From: Linnemannia hyalina
Lineage: Eukaryota; Mortierellomycota; Mortierellomycetes; Mortierellales; Mortierellaceae
Assembly (NCBI GenBank): GCA_019671135.1
Contig: JAHRHY010000022.1
Location: 310,001-374,000, forward strand
Direction: 5' to 3'
DNA: 64,000 nucleotides
The position numbers and the translations under genes are program-made. Positions 1 through 12,148 of this stretch are shown piece by piece (position 1 is the stretch's first letter; each line of letters starts with the position of its first letter). The notes under the pieces were generated by a model, which saw only the letters and a program-made list of their open reading frames with translations, was not told the origin of the DNA and ran no database searches.

Positions 1-14
1 TACAAAAAAAATAG

Positions 15-799
15 CATGGCTTCGACAGCAGCGGAAGGAAATTTGATTTCACCGGCAACTTCACCAACGTAAGTCCCTGTCCTCTCCCACTTTATCCTTA
101 CTTTTCTCCTTGCCACCAGCTTTCTTACTCACACTCTGGCCTTCTTCCTTTTTTTTCCCTCTCTTCTTATTAGTGGTGGACTCCAGCGACTGAAAAAACA
201 TTTACCGAAAAAGCACAGTGCTTCAACGAGCAGTATGCCAACTACACGATCAAGGGGCCCGATGGCACGGATTTACATCTCGATGGACCCAAGACGCTTG
301 GTGAGAACATTGCCGATAACGGAGGTGTCAAGTACGCTTTCCGCGCCTGGCAGAGCCGTCTCAAGGCTGATCCCACTGGCAAGAAGTAGGTTTCTCTTCA
401 TATCGCTTCACTCTTTTGCTCCCTTATTCCTCTTTTCTCCCCCGCCGCAAAGATCCGTCACACAGGGCGCGAAATTTTCATCTCCACATCCTTGCTCACC
501 GAAACCTTTTTTTCATCTCTTACCTACCCCTCGCCCCTACTTAATACAGGTACAAGAACTTTAAACTCCCTGGACTCGAAAAGTACACCCCCGAACAACT
601 GTTCTTCATCTCCCACGGAAAGGTCTGGTGCAGCAAGGAGACGCCCGAATACTCCGCGACACTCATTAACGTCGATAACCATTCCCTCAACAAGTTCCGT
701 GTCCTGGGTTCTCTCCAGAACTCGGTCGAGTTTGCAGAGGCTTTCAAGTGTGCGCCCAGGACGCGGATGAACCCCGAGAAGAAGTGCTCTCTGTGGTAG
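15..799 (+). CDS. M13-family zinc metallopeptidase (neprilysin/ECE type), C-terminal part only
   Basis: This is the 3' end of a gene that starts before the window. Three exons are visible: 15-68, 174-385 and 550-799, with GT-AG introns and the frame kept across both joins. The first codons read HGFDSSGRKFDF, which is the family stretch just after HExxH, so the second zinc-binding histidine is probably the first residue seen. GENIADNGG in exon 2 carries the third zinc ligand (Glu) and the conserved Asp. The end, LPGLEKYTPEQLFFISHG, then VWCSKETPE and the final CSLW, matches the neprilysin C-terminus. M13 enzymes are membrane-anchored or secreted peptidases that cut short peptides outside the cell. 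The membrane anchor cannot be judged here because the N-terminus is missing. No break is seen in the visible part. Confidence 0.93.
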
Positions 800-1670
800 A
801 AAAAATGATATCCACCCTTGTACCACCACCATTTTGATACAAATAAAGAACTCGAACTCATTGTTCATGAGGGCAAACCACACCTTTTCATTTCGGAGAA
901 GAAAAAAAAAACGTTGGTGTTTGTTTGTTGTTGTGGCCTCTCGTTGCATTCCTCGGTCTACCACTATTCTATCACTATGGGTTCAAGGTCAACGGTGGCG
1001 ACTGAGAAGCCCGCCTCTCTTTCCCTTTTTCCTGTGACACAATATTATATCCTTCGCACAATCTCAGACTCACACGCCAACTCACCACTTTTTTCATTAC
1101 TCGCACGAAGTACCTCCCTACTGTTCGAAGAGCCATCGCGTTTTTTCTAGAACTGAAAAGACCCGGCGACCAGATATTCTACGCGACCTACAACGTCCCT
1201 TCTCTCCCTCCCTCGTTCAATGAACTACCTTCTCATCTTACTTTCTTTCATTCCTCCGTTCTTTCTTTTCCTGAGATCGACCTCTTTGTTTCCCATTATG
1301 CGTCATTGGAATCACGACGATATTAATTATGCTGTTGGTACCCTTTTGTTCAAAGAAGGTTGTCGTCATGACATGGACTCCAATGCATGTTTTTATTTGC
1401 TGGTCGTTAGCTCTCTCTCTCTCTCTCTCTCTCTCGAACACGCATGCGCATTCACGTTGATGCAGCCATATTCATGGCGACCACATATCTCAATCGTCTA
1501 TTGTACATCATGGCCGCACACTCCAAGTGCTAAAGTCATATGCCAGCATTTCCTGACATCTACTATTTTCACTCGCTTAATCCAAAGTTACAAGAAAAAA
1601 ATACATACGGTGTCATACTAGGTGGTTATTACTCTGAAGGAAAAAAAAAGAAAAAGAAAAAAGAGGGTGT
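800..1670. other. Intergenic region between convergent genes, carrying a dispersed repeat
   Basis: This holds the 3' flank of the M13 peptidase gene and the 3' flank of the reverse-strand leucine-rich gene. Apart from the repeat at 1090-1435, listed separately, I see only A/T runs near both gene ends and no coding sequence that I can support. Confidence 0.6.
1090..1435 (+). repeat. Dispersed repeat, copy 1, ending in a (CT)12 microsatellite
   Basis: This stretch is clearly similar, at roughly 85-90% by eye, to 57310-57610 plus 57980-58068. Both begin TTTTCRTTACTCGCACGAAG, run through CGACCTACAAYGTCCC, and share TGGACTCCWATGCATG. Here that last motif is directly followed by TTTTTATTTGCTGGTCG and a CT run at 1411-1435. 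In the other copy about 369 bases separate those two segments. One frame (from 1099) is open for about 75 codons in this copy but has a stop in the other. A retroelement or transposon fragment is likely, but the family is not recognised. Confidence 0.8.
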
Positions 1671-4600
1671 CTACGAGATGGTATATCCATTAATAATAAC
1701 AACAATGTTCCGTTCAGAGATCTTGGCCCGGACTTTCTCCTCATGCTCCAGAACCGCATACCCATCCAACGTCCGATCATCGCAAACCATGAAGATCTCC
1801 ATCGGTGACTTGCCCTCTGGGATCTTGTCCGTGATTGGTCCCAGCAAGGCGGGTGGGAGTGGGTTGTGTTGTTCGACTTGGAACTTTGTCATGTGTGAAA
1901 AGTCCAGAACTTGGAGGAGACGTTCCCATTCTTCGGGGAGGATGGTCGCTCCAGAGACTTGGAAGGATTCGATGGTTTCCTTCCTGGTCTTCTTGAGCTG
2001 CATGAGTTTCTCGATCCATTGGTAGCCGAATAGACTGAGCTCCCATTCTCCCAACAGGCTGAGGTCGGTCAATCGAGGCATCTCCAAGGAATCAACCATC
2101 CTGCTCTCCAGGGCCTTGAAGATCGAACCATTGCTCCGGACAGATAACCGCGACACCTTGGATCGGATCCCGACCAAAAACTCTGCCCAGACATTCGCGT
2201 TCTCTGTCTCGTGATCGTCCTCGTCAATCACCACCTCATTTCCGTCCGCGTCCTTGATCACTCTAGGTTTGTTGTTATTATCCTTGCCGAATTTGACCGA
2301 CCGACTGCTGCTGTCTTGTTCCTGTTCGGTTTCGTAGTCGGGGAGTGTCCTTGTCCGTTTGACCGATCCGTAGACAGCGACGACTTCGATGTTGGTTCGC
2401 AGAATAACCTTTTTGAGATCGTCGAGTACAGATGGGTCCATGAGGTGGGGGTCGCTGATGTTGATAGCTCGCAGAGCGGCTGTGCCCTTCTTGGGTCGGA
2501 TCGCCTTCTCTAACGCTGCCGACTCGCCTGCCTGGAGTTGATCGACAGAGAGAGATTCGATGATGAGGGCGTATTTTTGGAAGAGGGACTGGACCTTGTC
2601 GCCCTCGAAGCAGGAAATGCGCAGGCGCATCTTGGCAGGGTCATTCGGGTTCGTCCATGAAAAGTTGGAGGATGTCCTGCTGAGATGGCGATGACAAATC
2701 TCGAACGACTTGAGTGAAGGGTGGTTTGCCATCAGAGCCTTATAGGCTTCAAAGATCTGGCTGGGGTCGTCCTTGGTCGAGTTCTCGAGGTTGAGCTCCT
2801 TGAGGTTCCGGTTCAGCTTGATGACATCCCGCAACTTGACCCGATCCAGTGCGAGCGAGAACTCGAGTCGCGCCTCAGTGACACATCGGGAATACAAAAA
2901 CCGACTGTCGACAACCCCGACGCCATTATAGATGATCTCGTCACAGAACTCCCGCTTCTCCAGGTACGAAAGGACGTCATTGTTCTTGAAATCCGTGTCC
3001 TCCACATCACATCCAGGTTTTCCTGATCCGGGTGCCGCAAACTTGATGGTCACCGTTTTCCAGACGGGCTCGATCGACAGGCCGAGTTCCGAAAAGTGGT
3101 GAAGTCCCTTGGCGAAGAGTCGGACCGACTTTGCCGCCCGGTCGATATCGGTTACTGTGAGTTTTGCCTTAACCTTCCCGCCCCTCTCGGGTCTCGTCCA
3201 CACCGCCAAAGCCTCCATAGAAAGGTGCGAGGTAATGATGTTGTGGCGCTCGTTGAAAACTGGGTAATCTTTCTCCTTGGTCGGGGACCGTTGGATCATC
3301 TTGAACGCCTCTAGATTAGGGTTCCGCATGGCCGCCATCGTCATCCTGAAGCATCCGCCAATTAGCCCCGAGCCACTCTTGACACCGGACGAAGGCCGAA
3401 CAGTGATGTGGATCGCCGCTGCCGACAGTGTCCCGATCGCCTCCGCAACAATAATCTCGTCCTCCGTCGTCATGTCCCAGTTCAACGACACCCTGAGGAT
3501 ACATGTCTTTGTCAACCGCCCAGCCAGCAAAAAGTAATCGACCATCCTCTGCCGGTTCGTGACTTCCGCCACAAAGGCTCCCTGGGTGGTCAGGTACTCG
3601 CCCTTGGCCGATGCTGGGTTGACGGAGAATGTCCTGGCGACCATCCACTCTCTCTTGGGCGCCATGTCGTACCAATGTGGTTGACAGATCCATCGAACAT
3701 CGCCCTCCGAGGTCCTGTAAGGGATCAGCTCGTCGTAAACTTCCCATCGGTGCTTGGTAACCTTGTGCGCGAGAATGTTGGACGTTTTCTCATCCAGCGG
3801 GGCAAGAGGTTTGATGTCGTCCAGGGACACCTTTTGGTCTTCCGTCCTGCTGCGAAGATATCGCTCACAGGTAAAGACCCCTTTTGACTCGAAATACTGC
3901 AAGGCCAATATGATGCGTATGGCGGACTCCTGGCTGGGGTTGTGAGGGAACAATGTGGTATTGCCAATGGAAGCGCCACACTGGATCATCTCGAGGACGG
4001 CTACAACGTACTCTCCGACAAGTGGGATGATCTCATCGATCTGCTGTAGGCTGAGGGTCTCGTAAGAGGCACGCTTGTGATAGTGCTCTCCATAGTCCAG
4101 ATTCCAGTGCGGATACCAACGGCCCTCGAATCCTGGAACGTCGCCACAGTCGCAGATATAATGAAATTCGAATCGTGTGTCGGGTTGGATCTCTGATTCG
4201 TACATGTCTTCCAGGGTGTGGTCCAAGATGGGTAAGAAACAAAAGAATCGGGAGTGGTTGCTCTGAGTCCATGACTGTCGGTTGGTGAAGATATCCATGA
4301 CACGGCGAGCAACACAATCCCTGACGCCAAGCGGTTCGTGTGGAAGGCTGTCCCAGGGGCGGAGCTTTTGGTTCGCCTCTGCCATGGCAGTCAATGCGGG
4401 CCGACATTCTGCGATGGTGTTGGAGATGAGTTCCCGTGTTGTTGGATCCCCGAGCTCCTTGGTGTATGATGGTCGCTCGTCATCGTCCGCATTGTCCGGC
4501 TTCTCCTCCTCTGTATCCTTGTCGTTTGATGATTGTGGTTGTGAGACTGACGTGGCTGCTTGAAGTTGTGCAGTATCCTGTACAGGCGTCGATTCCTCTG

Positions 4601-5524
4601 ACGTCTGCACCGGCTTGGCTGCCGCGGCCACAATCCGCGGTGCCGGTTCCTCAGACGCTACCGACACCTCCTCCGCCTTCTCCTGATCACCGTGACTGCC
4701 TTCATCAGTACTGTCGTCTTGTTGCTCTGCGCCATCGTCCTGCTCGCCGTGATAGTCGTCGTAGTCGCCATCCTCATCCTCGTCCTTGTTCTCTGCAAGA
4801 TCACGCGAACGTTCCGGTGGCTCCGAAGGCGACTGTTGTGGCACCGGCGATCCGACCACTGAGCTGTTCTGACTGACTGCAGACTCTGTTCCATTGCTCT
4901 CAAGAGTCGCCTTTACCAAGCCATTAAGGACGACAGGTGTCGACTTGTGCTCAAACTCCTGACGACCAGAAATTGTTGTAATTCCCTGATCAGCAGCGGT
5001 GGTGAGATCCTGTTCGGTCCTCGTATTGGTGCCACGGGGACTACTGCTGTTTCCGACAGTCTTGGTCCTCCTGATATCCGATGAGCCATATTCTCCATAG
5101 ACGATATCCAGAACGACGCCAGGATGATATCTGATCCCATGCGGCTTGACCCTAAACAAAAAATCCAGGGCACAGACAAACAACGTAAGGAAATGTAAGA
5201 CCATCAGTCCATGAAAATACACACTTTTCAATTGAAAATAACGTCTTTTTCATCCTCTCATCAAACTATCCGCATGGGAGAAGGCGTAGAAGAAGGCGCT
5301 GCATACCGGTAGCAGCGTTTGTCTCTGAGCATTGGGACAAAGACATTGTCAAACTGAATCCGAGTCGCGCCCGGGAAACAGTCGGTGATGTCTGTCCAGA
5401 TCACAAAGAGGTCACCCTGGGTTGGATGTTGGACGGCGGGGATGAGGATGAGGCCCTTGTCGCGTTCTGAGCGGAAGGCTTGGAAATATGTGTCCGGTGT
5501 TGAGGGTGGGTGATCATGAACCAT
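1671..5524 (-). CDS. Large leucine-rich protein of unknown function, 1,232 residues
   Basis: The model is two exons, 5524-5307 and 5151-1671, around a 155-base GT-AG intron; the join rebuilds RCYRVKPHGIRYHPGVVLD in frame. Exon 1 supplies a compact N-terminal region (DLFVIWTDITDCFPGATRIQ, VFVPMLRDKRCYR). After it comes a Ser/Glu/Asp-rich low-complexity stretch, roughly residues 120-310. The rest is an irregular leucine-rich region (for example LNRNLKELNLENST and MPRLTDLSLLGEWEL) that may form degenerate LRR-like repeats. I recall similar N-terminal regions in large Mortierella protein families, but this is memory and not a search. No catalytic motif, signal peptide or membrane segment is convincing in the spliced protein. 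An unspliced reading would wrongly create a hydrophobic start. Function is unknown. Confidence 0.75.
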
Positions 5525-5831
5525 GTCTCCTGATCTCTTTTGTTTGCAAGTAGAAGAATGGACGAAAAGCACAAAAGAACCCTTTTGCTGAAGAAAAAAG
5601 GGCAACAAAAAATTATGTGCTGGGAAGCATTTACATCACGTGTAACCTGCAAGATTAAAAGTTTTCGTTCCCAGTATTCCTTGCCCTTGGATAATGAAAG
5701 CCTTGTTCACTTCACACTGCGCAGACCCATGATAAACTTGTAATGCCGAAAACACAAAAGCGCGTCAGAGAAGGAGTCGCTCCTTACAAAGATCAGTTAA
5801 AAAAAGTGAATAGCAGGTGCGAAAGGATTTC
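5525..5831. promoter_or_regulatory. Gap between two reverse-strand genes
   Basis: This 307-base stretch contains the promoter side of the leucine-rich gene and the 3' flank of the sugar-kinase gene. No TATA box or other defined site stands out. Confidence 0.4.
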
Positions 5832-7702
5832 TCACTCGTCCATGATTTTATTGAACTCGCGTTGGTCCCGCTGCATCTTTTCGACAATACGGAACTTGTT
5901 CTCATAGAACCGCTTCAGGGACGGATCCTGGTCCGCCTCAATCACATCGGATGCCTCCGTCAACCGCACCATAGCTTTCCAGAGCAGACCATCCATACTC
6001 GTTCCAAGTCCCGCCAATGACGACTCGTATGCGACTGCACCACACACTGCCGCACCGACCACGACCGCCGCATCTCCTCCACTTCCTGGCAACACCACTG
6101 GACACTGAGTTACATCCGCCAGAACTTTAACAAAGATCCTGTTGAGCGACAAGCCTCCTGAAATACAGATCGTCTCGATGGTATATCCTGCCGCACAAAG
6201 AGCTTCGAAGATCTGTCGTGTGCCCAACGCCAAGGCTTGAATTGTCGCCAAGTAAAGAATAGCGAGTCCGTCAAGATTGTTGCTGTTGAGATCCAAGCCC
6301 GAGATGGAGCCCCTCATAGTTTCGTCCGCGAACGGAGCTCGGTTGCCATGGTGGTCTGGCGTCATGTGAAGTCGCTTGGTGAGGTAGGCGATGTTGGTAA
6401 GCGATCGCTTTTTGGCGACTGTCTCCAGATGACGATTCAAGAACTCATACACCGATGTTGCTGGTGTGGAGGCATTTGCTCGCTCGACTGCTTCATTATA
6501 GGCTGGATGGGATTTGGTGAGGTAGTCGATCAACTGACCTGTCGAGGACTGTCCTCCTTCTGCAACCCACATATCCGGCAACATTACGCCATGGAATGGG
6601 CCCCAAACACCTATTGGTAAATTGAAACAATGGTAAGCATTGTAATCCTCATAACATCGATTACTTCGAAAGTAAGTGACACGTCCAACCAAACGCAAGA
6701 CGTACCTGGAACAAAGATGGGCTTGTCGCTCATGACGAGGTGGCAGGAGGATGTGCCGCAGATCAGAGAAATCCTCTTGCGAGCTTCGTCAACAGTTGAA
6801 GAAATGCCGTTCATCCTGGCTCCCAATGTCCCAATGGCTCCTGCATATGCATCAATGACTGCACCACCTACTGGAGTTCCAGCGACCAAGCCCATGTCCT
6901 TTGCTGCCTGCGCTGTTAGCCCACCAATATGCTCGCCAGCAAAATGTACCCGCTGACCCTCATTGCCGACTCCACACAGCTTCTGACAATCATCATCCGC
7001 AATCTCGCCTAATCCAATCTGTCGAAGAAAGTCCTCGGGCCATCCTTGATTGTTGTGATGCGACAGGGAATCGCCGCTTTCTGGTCCCGCCTTATAGCAC
7101 CACTTGCAAACAACCGAGCATCGACTTGGCAAGTAATCACCCGTCGCCTTCCAGGTCAAAAAGTCGGGCAGATCAAACAGGCGCCCGATCCTGTTCCATT
7201 GGTCCATGGTCATGTTATCCTGCAACCAGAGAGTTTTGGGTAACTCCATCTCCAGACTCATAACACCGCCAATATTTTTGAGGATGTCATGGCGCGTCTC
7301 TGTGATTCGGATAGCCTGGTCCTTGGCTCGATGGTCGCACCACATGATGATGTTGCGGTTGTGGTCCTCAAAATTGGAACTGGGCGAGATGGAGACGGGT
7401 TGGGCTGTCTCGGGGGTGCCAGAGGTGTACGCGACCAAGGAACAAGTCGCGTCGAATCCAATGCCGTGGACTTGAGAGGGGTCGACTTTGGCGATTTGAA
7501 GAGCAGCCTTGACGGAGGTGCAGATTGAGGCCCATATTTCGTCGCTGGACTGTTCAAAGTAGTCGGGGGCAGGACGCGAGGTCGAGAAGGGGGTTGAGTG
7601 GATGGCGAGGAGTTTTCCAGTGTCGGTAATGAGTGCAGCCCTGCTTGAGCCTGAGCCGACGTCAACGCCCAGGAAGACCTTGTTGATGCAGGCAGTGGCC
7701 AT
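5832..7702 (-). CDS. FGGY: FGGY-family carbohydrate kinase, probable D-ribulokinase
   Basis: Two exons, 7702-6706 and 6610-5832, with a 95-base intron; the join gives PIFVPGVWGPFHGVM in frame and a 591-residue protein. The N-terminal phosphate-binding motif FLGVDVGSGSSRAAL sits about 10 residues in. Further FGGY features follow: VHGIGFDATCSLVA, IIMWCDHRA, GTSSCHLVMS, and near the end CISGGLSLNRIF and PGSGGDAAVVVGAA. The family phosphorylates sugars or polyols with ATP; this subgroup, like human FGGY and yeast YDR109C, is associated with D-ribulose. The substrate assignment is inferred from overall resemblance. The start was chosen at MATACINKVF, close to the kinase core. An in-frame ATG at 7849-7851 would add a 49-residue extension that could be a targeting sequence. 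Confidence 0.88.
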
Positions 7703-8038
7703 GAGAGGACGAGGCTGATGTGTTCCTTGAGAAGGAGGTACGGAGAGAATGTAGTGGTTGTTGGTCAGGAGGGCAAAGAAGGGGCGAGGGGTGGCAGGCA
7801 CGATATCGATGTCCCTTAAGGAAGCAGTCCCTTTAGGGATAGGGGTTCGCATGCAGAAAAAAGGAGAGAGGAAGTTGGACACACACTTCTCCTTTTCACC
7901 TTTACACCAACCAACCTCCCAACCGACCATAACCAACAGGACGAAACCAAGGAACCCAAAAAACAAGACATTCATTCATTCATGACACATTAGCAACAGC
8001 ACACAAAAACAGCATAAAAACACTAAAGAGAAGGCACC
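7703..8038. promoter_or_regulatory. Divergent promoter region, FGGY kinase / FAR11
   Basis: This 336-base gap separates two start codons pointing away from each other, so it must hold both promoters. It is A-rich near the FAR11 start. No canonical TATA box is evident. Confidence 0.5.
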
Positions 8039-11000
8039 ATGGCCGAAAACCCTACACAAGACTCCATCACCATGGCTCAGCTGAAGCAGTTTGTGAGCAC
8101 CCTGCCCTCCAAACAGAAAGTACTTTTTTTACACATAGCCTTCTTTTCTTTGCTACAGCGTTAACAGGACCTACATACAGTTCGAAGACAACAAAGAACC
8201 AAAGAGACTTACTATGACACCTCTCCATACTATGTTAGCAAGAGCCTGTGGTCTTTCGATATGGAGACATGGACACACTCCAAGCGGAGATTGACGAATT
8301 CTTTAGTTACTCTGAAGTCGAACAGTTTCACAAACACCAAGAAAACTTCCACAAGGAATACGACGGCGGTAAAACAAGCCTTGAAACCCTGCTTTCGTGG
8401 TTGCTACTTTCGAAAACCAACTGCCGCCAGAAAAGCGTTTAATACTGATATGGCGACATGCCACTTTTCACCGATAATAGATTGGCAGACGAGCGTTGTC
8501 TCTGAACGCGAAGCGTATGCCGAGTACCTCCTGAACTTTTTGGATCAGAAAAATGACGCCAGTCGACTCTCTTTCGCTCACCAACTTATCTATCTTGCTC
8601 AGGGTAAGCGAACTTTCATGATCGAAGCAACAACTTGGATTTGGTGCATGAGGAAATTTACGCTCGACTGATGATCACATATTTCCAAACTAGGCGCGTA
8701 TGCAGGAGTGTCCAGCGAGGAGGAGCATTTGAAGTGGATCATCACCAACAATGAGATGCTCAGGAAACTCGGAGCCTTTCAGGCCTACTATGACGCGCTT
8801 AGGAATGCATGCGCAAAGTAAGTCTCGCACAGCGAAGTCAATTTTGCTTGATTCTAGGAGGGACACTTGCCAATGGAGTAACTCAAATGCTGACGCCCGT
8901 TCATACGTTGTAATAGGCTCTCCGAGGATCCAGGAGCTACTGCTGAGATTGAGGTGTTAGTGACTCTGCTCTACATGCTCGTAGTTTCACACGAGGGCGA
9001 CCATGAGTTCATGGATGAACTTGGTAAGCACTTACGTTTGCTGTGATAACACATTGACTTCTCCGCGTTTTACACTCTATGTCTAACCACAAACGCGTAT
9101 CTCATCCTTTGCTAGCTGCAACGAACCCATCCTTGACTGTGTTCCTATACGATCAGATATGCGTTCGCCCTGCCAAAGATCAATTTTATCCGCTGAAGAA
9201 GGTAAATATTTATTATCATTAAGGATGAACTACGCGAAACTCCGCACACATTTCTCCTAACTCCTGACATAATTTACTTTGACATTGTTAGTTGACGCTG
9301 TTACTGTGGAAGGTGCTCAGGATGACTTTAGGTGGGTCAGGCGACTTTAATCTGCTCAAGGGCATTGCTCGAAGAATGCTGGGCAACCCAGCTCAAATCT
9401 CTGCCCAGTTCAACCAGAAATCGGACCCGATGGATTATTTGGTCTACCAGTCCGAGATGAGTCAAAAGTACCCGGCCTATATACCCACCAACACGTCCTA
9501 CAGTGCCGGATGTCCTACGATTCCAATTGCTACACTTGCGACGGTCCTCCAGGCCAAGACCCCTACAGCAGCAGGTGGAGCTGGATCCACAAATGGATCC
9601 ATCTCAAAGACATTATCGGGAAACGGCAAGAATAGCAAGGGTCAGAACGGAGGTATGGGCAATGGCAACTCAGGAACGCAGCCCTTCATCTTTCCTTCCT
9701 CGTCCATGAACAGCTCCACGCCGCGTTCCATTCTGGAAGCAGAAGAGCTGTTCAAGAAGAACATGTACATATCCACGGCGACTCTGCAGGTTTTTCATGA
9801 GAAGAAGCTGATGACCGACAGGAGATACCGTTCCAAAAACGATGCTGAGGACCAGGACTCGGGACGAGCCTTAGAGAACAGGCAACCAGCATCTATTCGA
9901 AACAAGGTCCGACCTCGAAGAAGGAGTCTTGCGCGTCGATTCAGCGGAAATGGAAACCAGGGCGACGATGAAGCGGATGATGCGAGTGAGGATGACTACG
10001 AGTCGGATGATGACAGGCGCAGGAGTAGCATCGAGGTCCCAGCTGTCGGAAAAGAGGCCATCAAGGTGACCGACAGGGAGCGCGAGCGCATTGAGCGCAT
10101 TGAGCACATCTATGTAAGTTCTTATGTATGTGGCATGCATCGACCGTGTTTCTAACGACAATGCGGAGCAAATATCTAACACCAATGGCTCTGACTTCTT
10201 AGCGCGAGATTGTGCCGAGGATGGCTCAGATTCAAGTCACACTGCTCAAGACGTTACTGGTGTGTGTCAAGGTCAGCAGCCCGTCTACCACCAAAGAAGC
10301 AACCAAAGAGGATCAGGATGCCAAGGAACCAGTGGATGCGTTCACCAGGGTAAACGACATTCGGGAGCACGAGATTATGGCCAAGGCAGTCTCCAGCATC
10401 CTTCTCCTCCAGTTGCAACACTTCAAGATCTATCACATTTTGGCCTTCAATTATGTCTGTCAGCTTCTGGTCGACTCGAACTGCCTGTTGCTCTTGCTCA
10501 AGATCTTTGGCAACGCCGAGAACCCAGGCAACATCCACACCAAGAACGAAGTCGAAGAGTTCAGCTTTTTCAAGACCACCCAGATCTTCCGCCAGACGAG
10601 ATCTGAAGCTGACCCGGAGAAGGCTCGAATTGCGATCCTCAAGGATGCGGCTGCGGATATCGGCGATCCGATTCCTGCAAACTATGTTTGCCGTCGGAAC
10701 ATGTTTGCGATCATTAATTTACTCCGCGTCCTCCAGAAGCTGACCAAGCACAAAACCCATCGCATCCTCCTCCTGGTCCAGTACAAGTCCTCGGCGATCT
10801 TGAAACGGCTTCTGAAGATTAACCATCCTGATCTCCAAAAGTATGTTTACAAGGCGCTCAAGAGCCAGGTCCCTTTCCTTGGTCGCAAGTGGCGGTCGTC
10901 GCATATGAAGGTCATCACGGGGATCTATGTCTTTTGTCGATCCAACCTGCGTGATGATTGGATCTCCGGGGCTGATGTCGAGAAGGACCTGGAGGATGCC

Positions 11001-12011
11001 CTTCCTGCGGAGCAGCAGCTGCGGAACATGATTCGACATTACCATGACCGTGTGCATCTGAATGCGCTGGTCCCTGATCCGGCTGCGCAGTCCAAGACAG
11101 GGAAGACTGGAGGCGGTCAGCAGTACTCGGGTCCGAAATACGACTGGCAGGAGATGTATGAGGCCCATGCGTCGATTCCTGAAGTCGGCCATATGGATCA
11201 CAGTGGCGGTCATGGTCACCACCACCACAGCAGCAGCAGCAGCGGCGGATCAAAGTCGGAGAGTGAGGAGAGTGTAAAGAGTCATCATAGCAGCCGGAGT
11301 CACAATAGCAGCTCTAGTTCTTCGCATGGAGAGCGAAAACGGGATCTGACGCTGAGCGATATTGAGCTGGATGTTGGGTTTGAGGAAAACTATGAGGAGT
11401 GGCTGGAGGTCGAGGTGTTTGGCAAGAAACCAAGGTCAACGTTACTTGAGGCACCGTCGTTCAAGTACAGCGATTTCTACTTTGACGACTCTATTGATGT
11501 GCCTTTCTTGGCCTCACCTGGAGACGGATCTGGATGGGACACACCTGCAGTGCTGCCATCGGACGATGAGGAGGGGTACATGGGGGCATTCAGTCTGCAT
11601 CGATGGGAGGACGAGGAGCTGTTCAAGCAGATCAATTGGACGCCTAACCTTCACAGTTCGGATGCTTCAGTCGAGCAGCAGTTTTATCTGGACGAGGTTT
11701 CGGAGATGGCCAACAGCAAGGTGTATTATGGACCGGGAACCAGCGCTGTTGATGCCGACACGGGTGTGGACATGTCGTCGACCACGCAGGGAGGATATGA
11801 CAGCAGCCGAGGAGGTAGTTATGGACCAGGCGGCAGTGGTGGATCTGGAAGCGGCAGCGGATCTGGATTACGACACCATCAGCGTCCTCGACCGTTGAGG
11901 GTTCGGAAATCGGATATGGGCACAGAATGGATTGAGGAGGGCGAAGGCGATTCCGCCATGCATGCCTATGGTCCTCCCATGCAGGACCAACCTGCCGCCC
12001 CCGAGCCTTAA
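8039..12011 (+). CDS. FAR11: Far11/STRIP family protein, STRIPAK complex subunit
   Basis: Eight exons give 1,093 residues: 8039-8119, 8239-8368, 8481-8603, 8694-8817, 8917-9023, 9116-9201, 9292-10113 and 10203-12011; all junctions keep frame. The N-terminal half has the N1221-type region, with EPVVFRYGDMDTLQAEIDEF, then FSYSEVEQF, and VTLLYMLVVSHEGD. The C-terminal half, with RNMFAIINLLRVLQKLTKHK and QYKSSAILKRLLKINHP, fits the DUF3402 part of the family. Long acidic, Ser- and Gly-rich linkers lie near residues 410-490 and 850-890 and at the tail. Far11/STRIP is a scaffold of the STRIPAK phosphatase-kinase complex, which in fungi controls cell fusion, septation and development. Length is close to the family norm. 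The first intron is open to a second reading, described in the findings. Confidence 0.9.
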
Positions 12012-12148
12012 CACACCTTTGGTTTGTTTTTCTCTCTCTCTCTTTTGCTGTTTTCTTTTCTGTTGCAATTGCATTATATTGTTACGAACTGAAATAAAAA
12101 AAGAATCTATTGTACAAAAAGTTGGTATGGATATGACGACAATGATGA

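Noticed and set aside
5152..5231. Hydrophobic N-terminus for the leucine-rich protein if translated without splicing
   Set aside because: A good GT-AG intron (5152-5306) removes it and restores the conserved LRDKRCYRVKPHG join.
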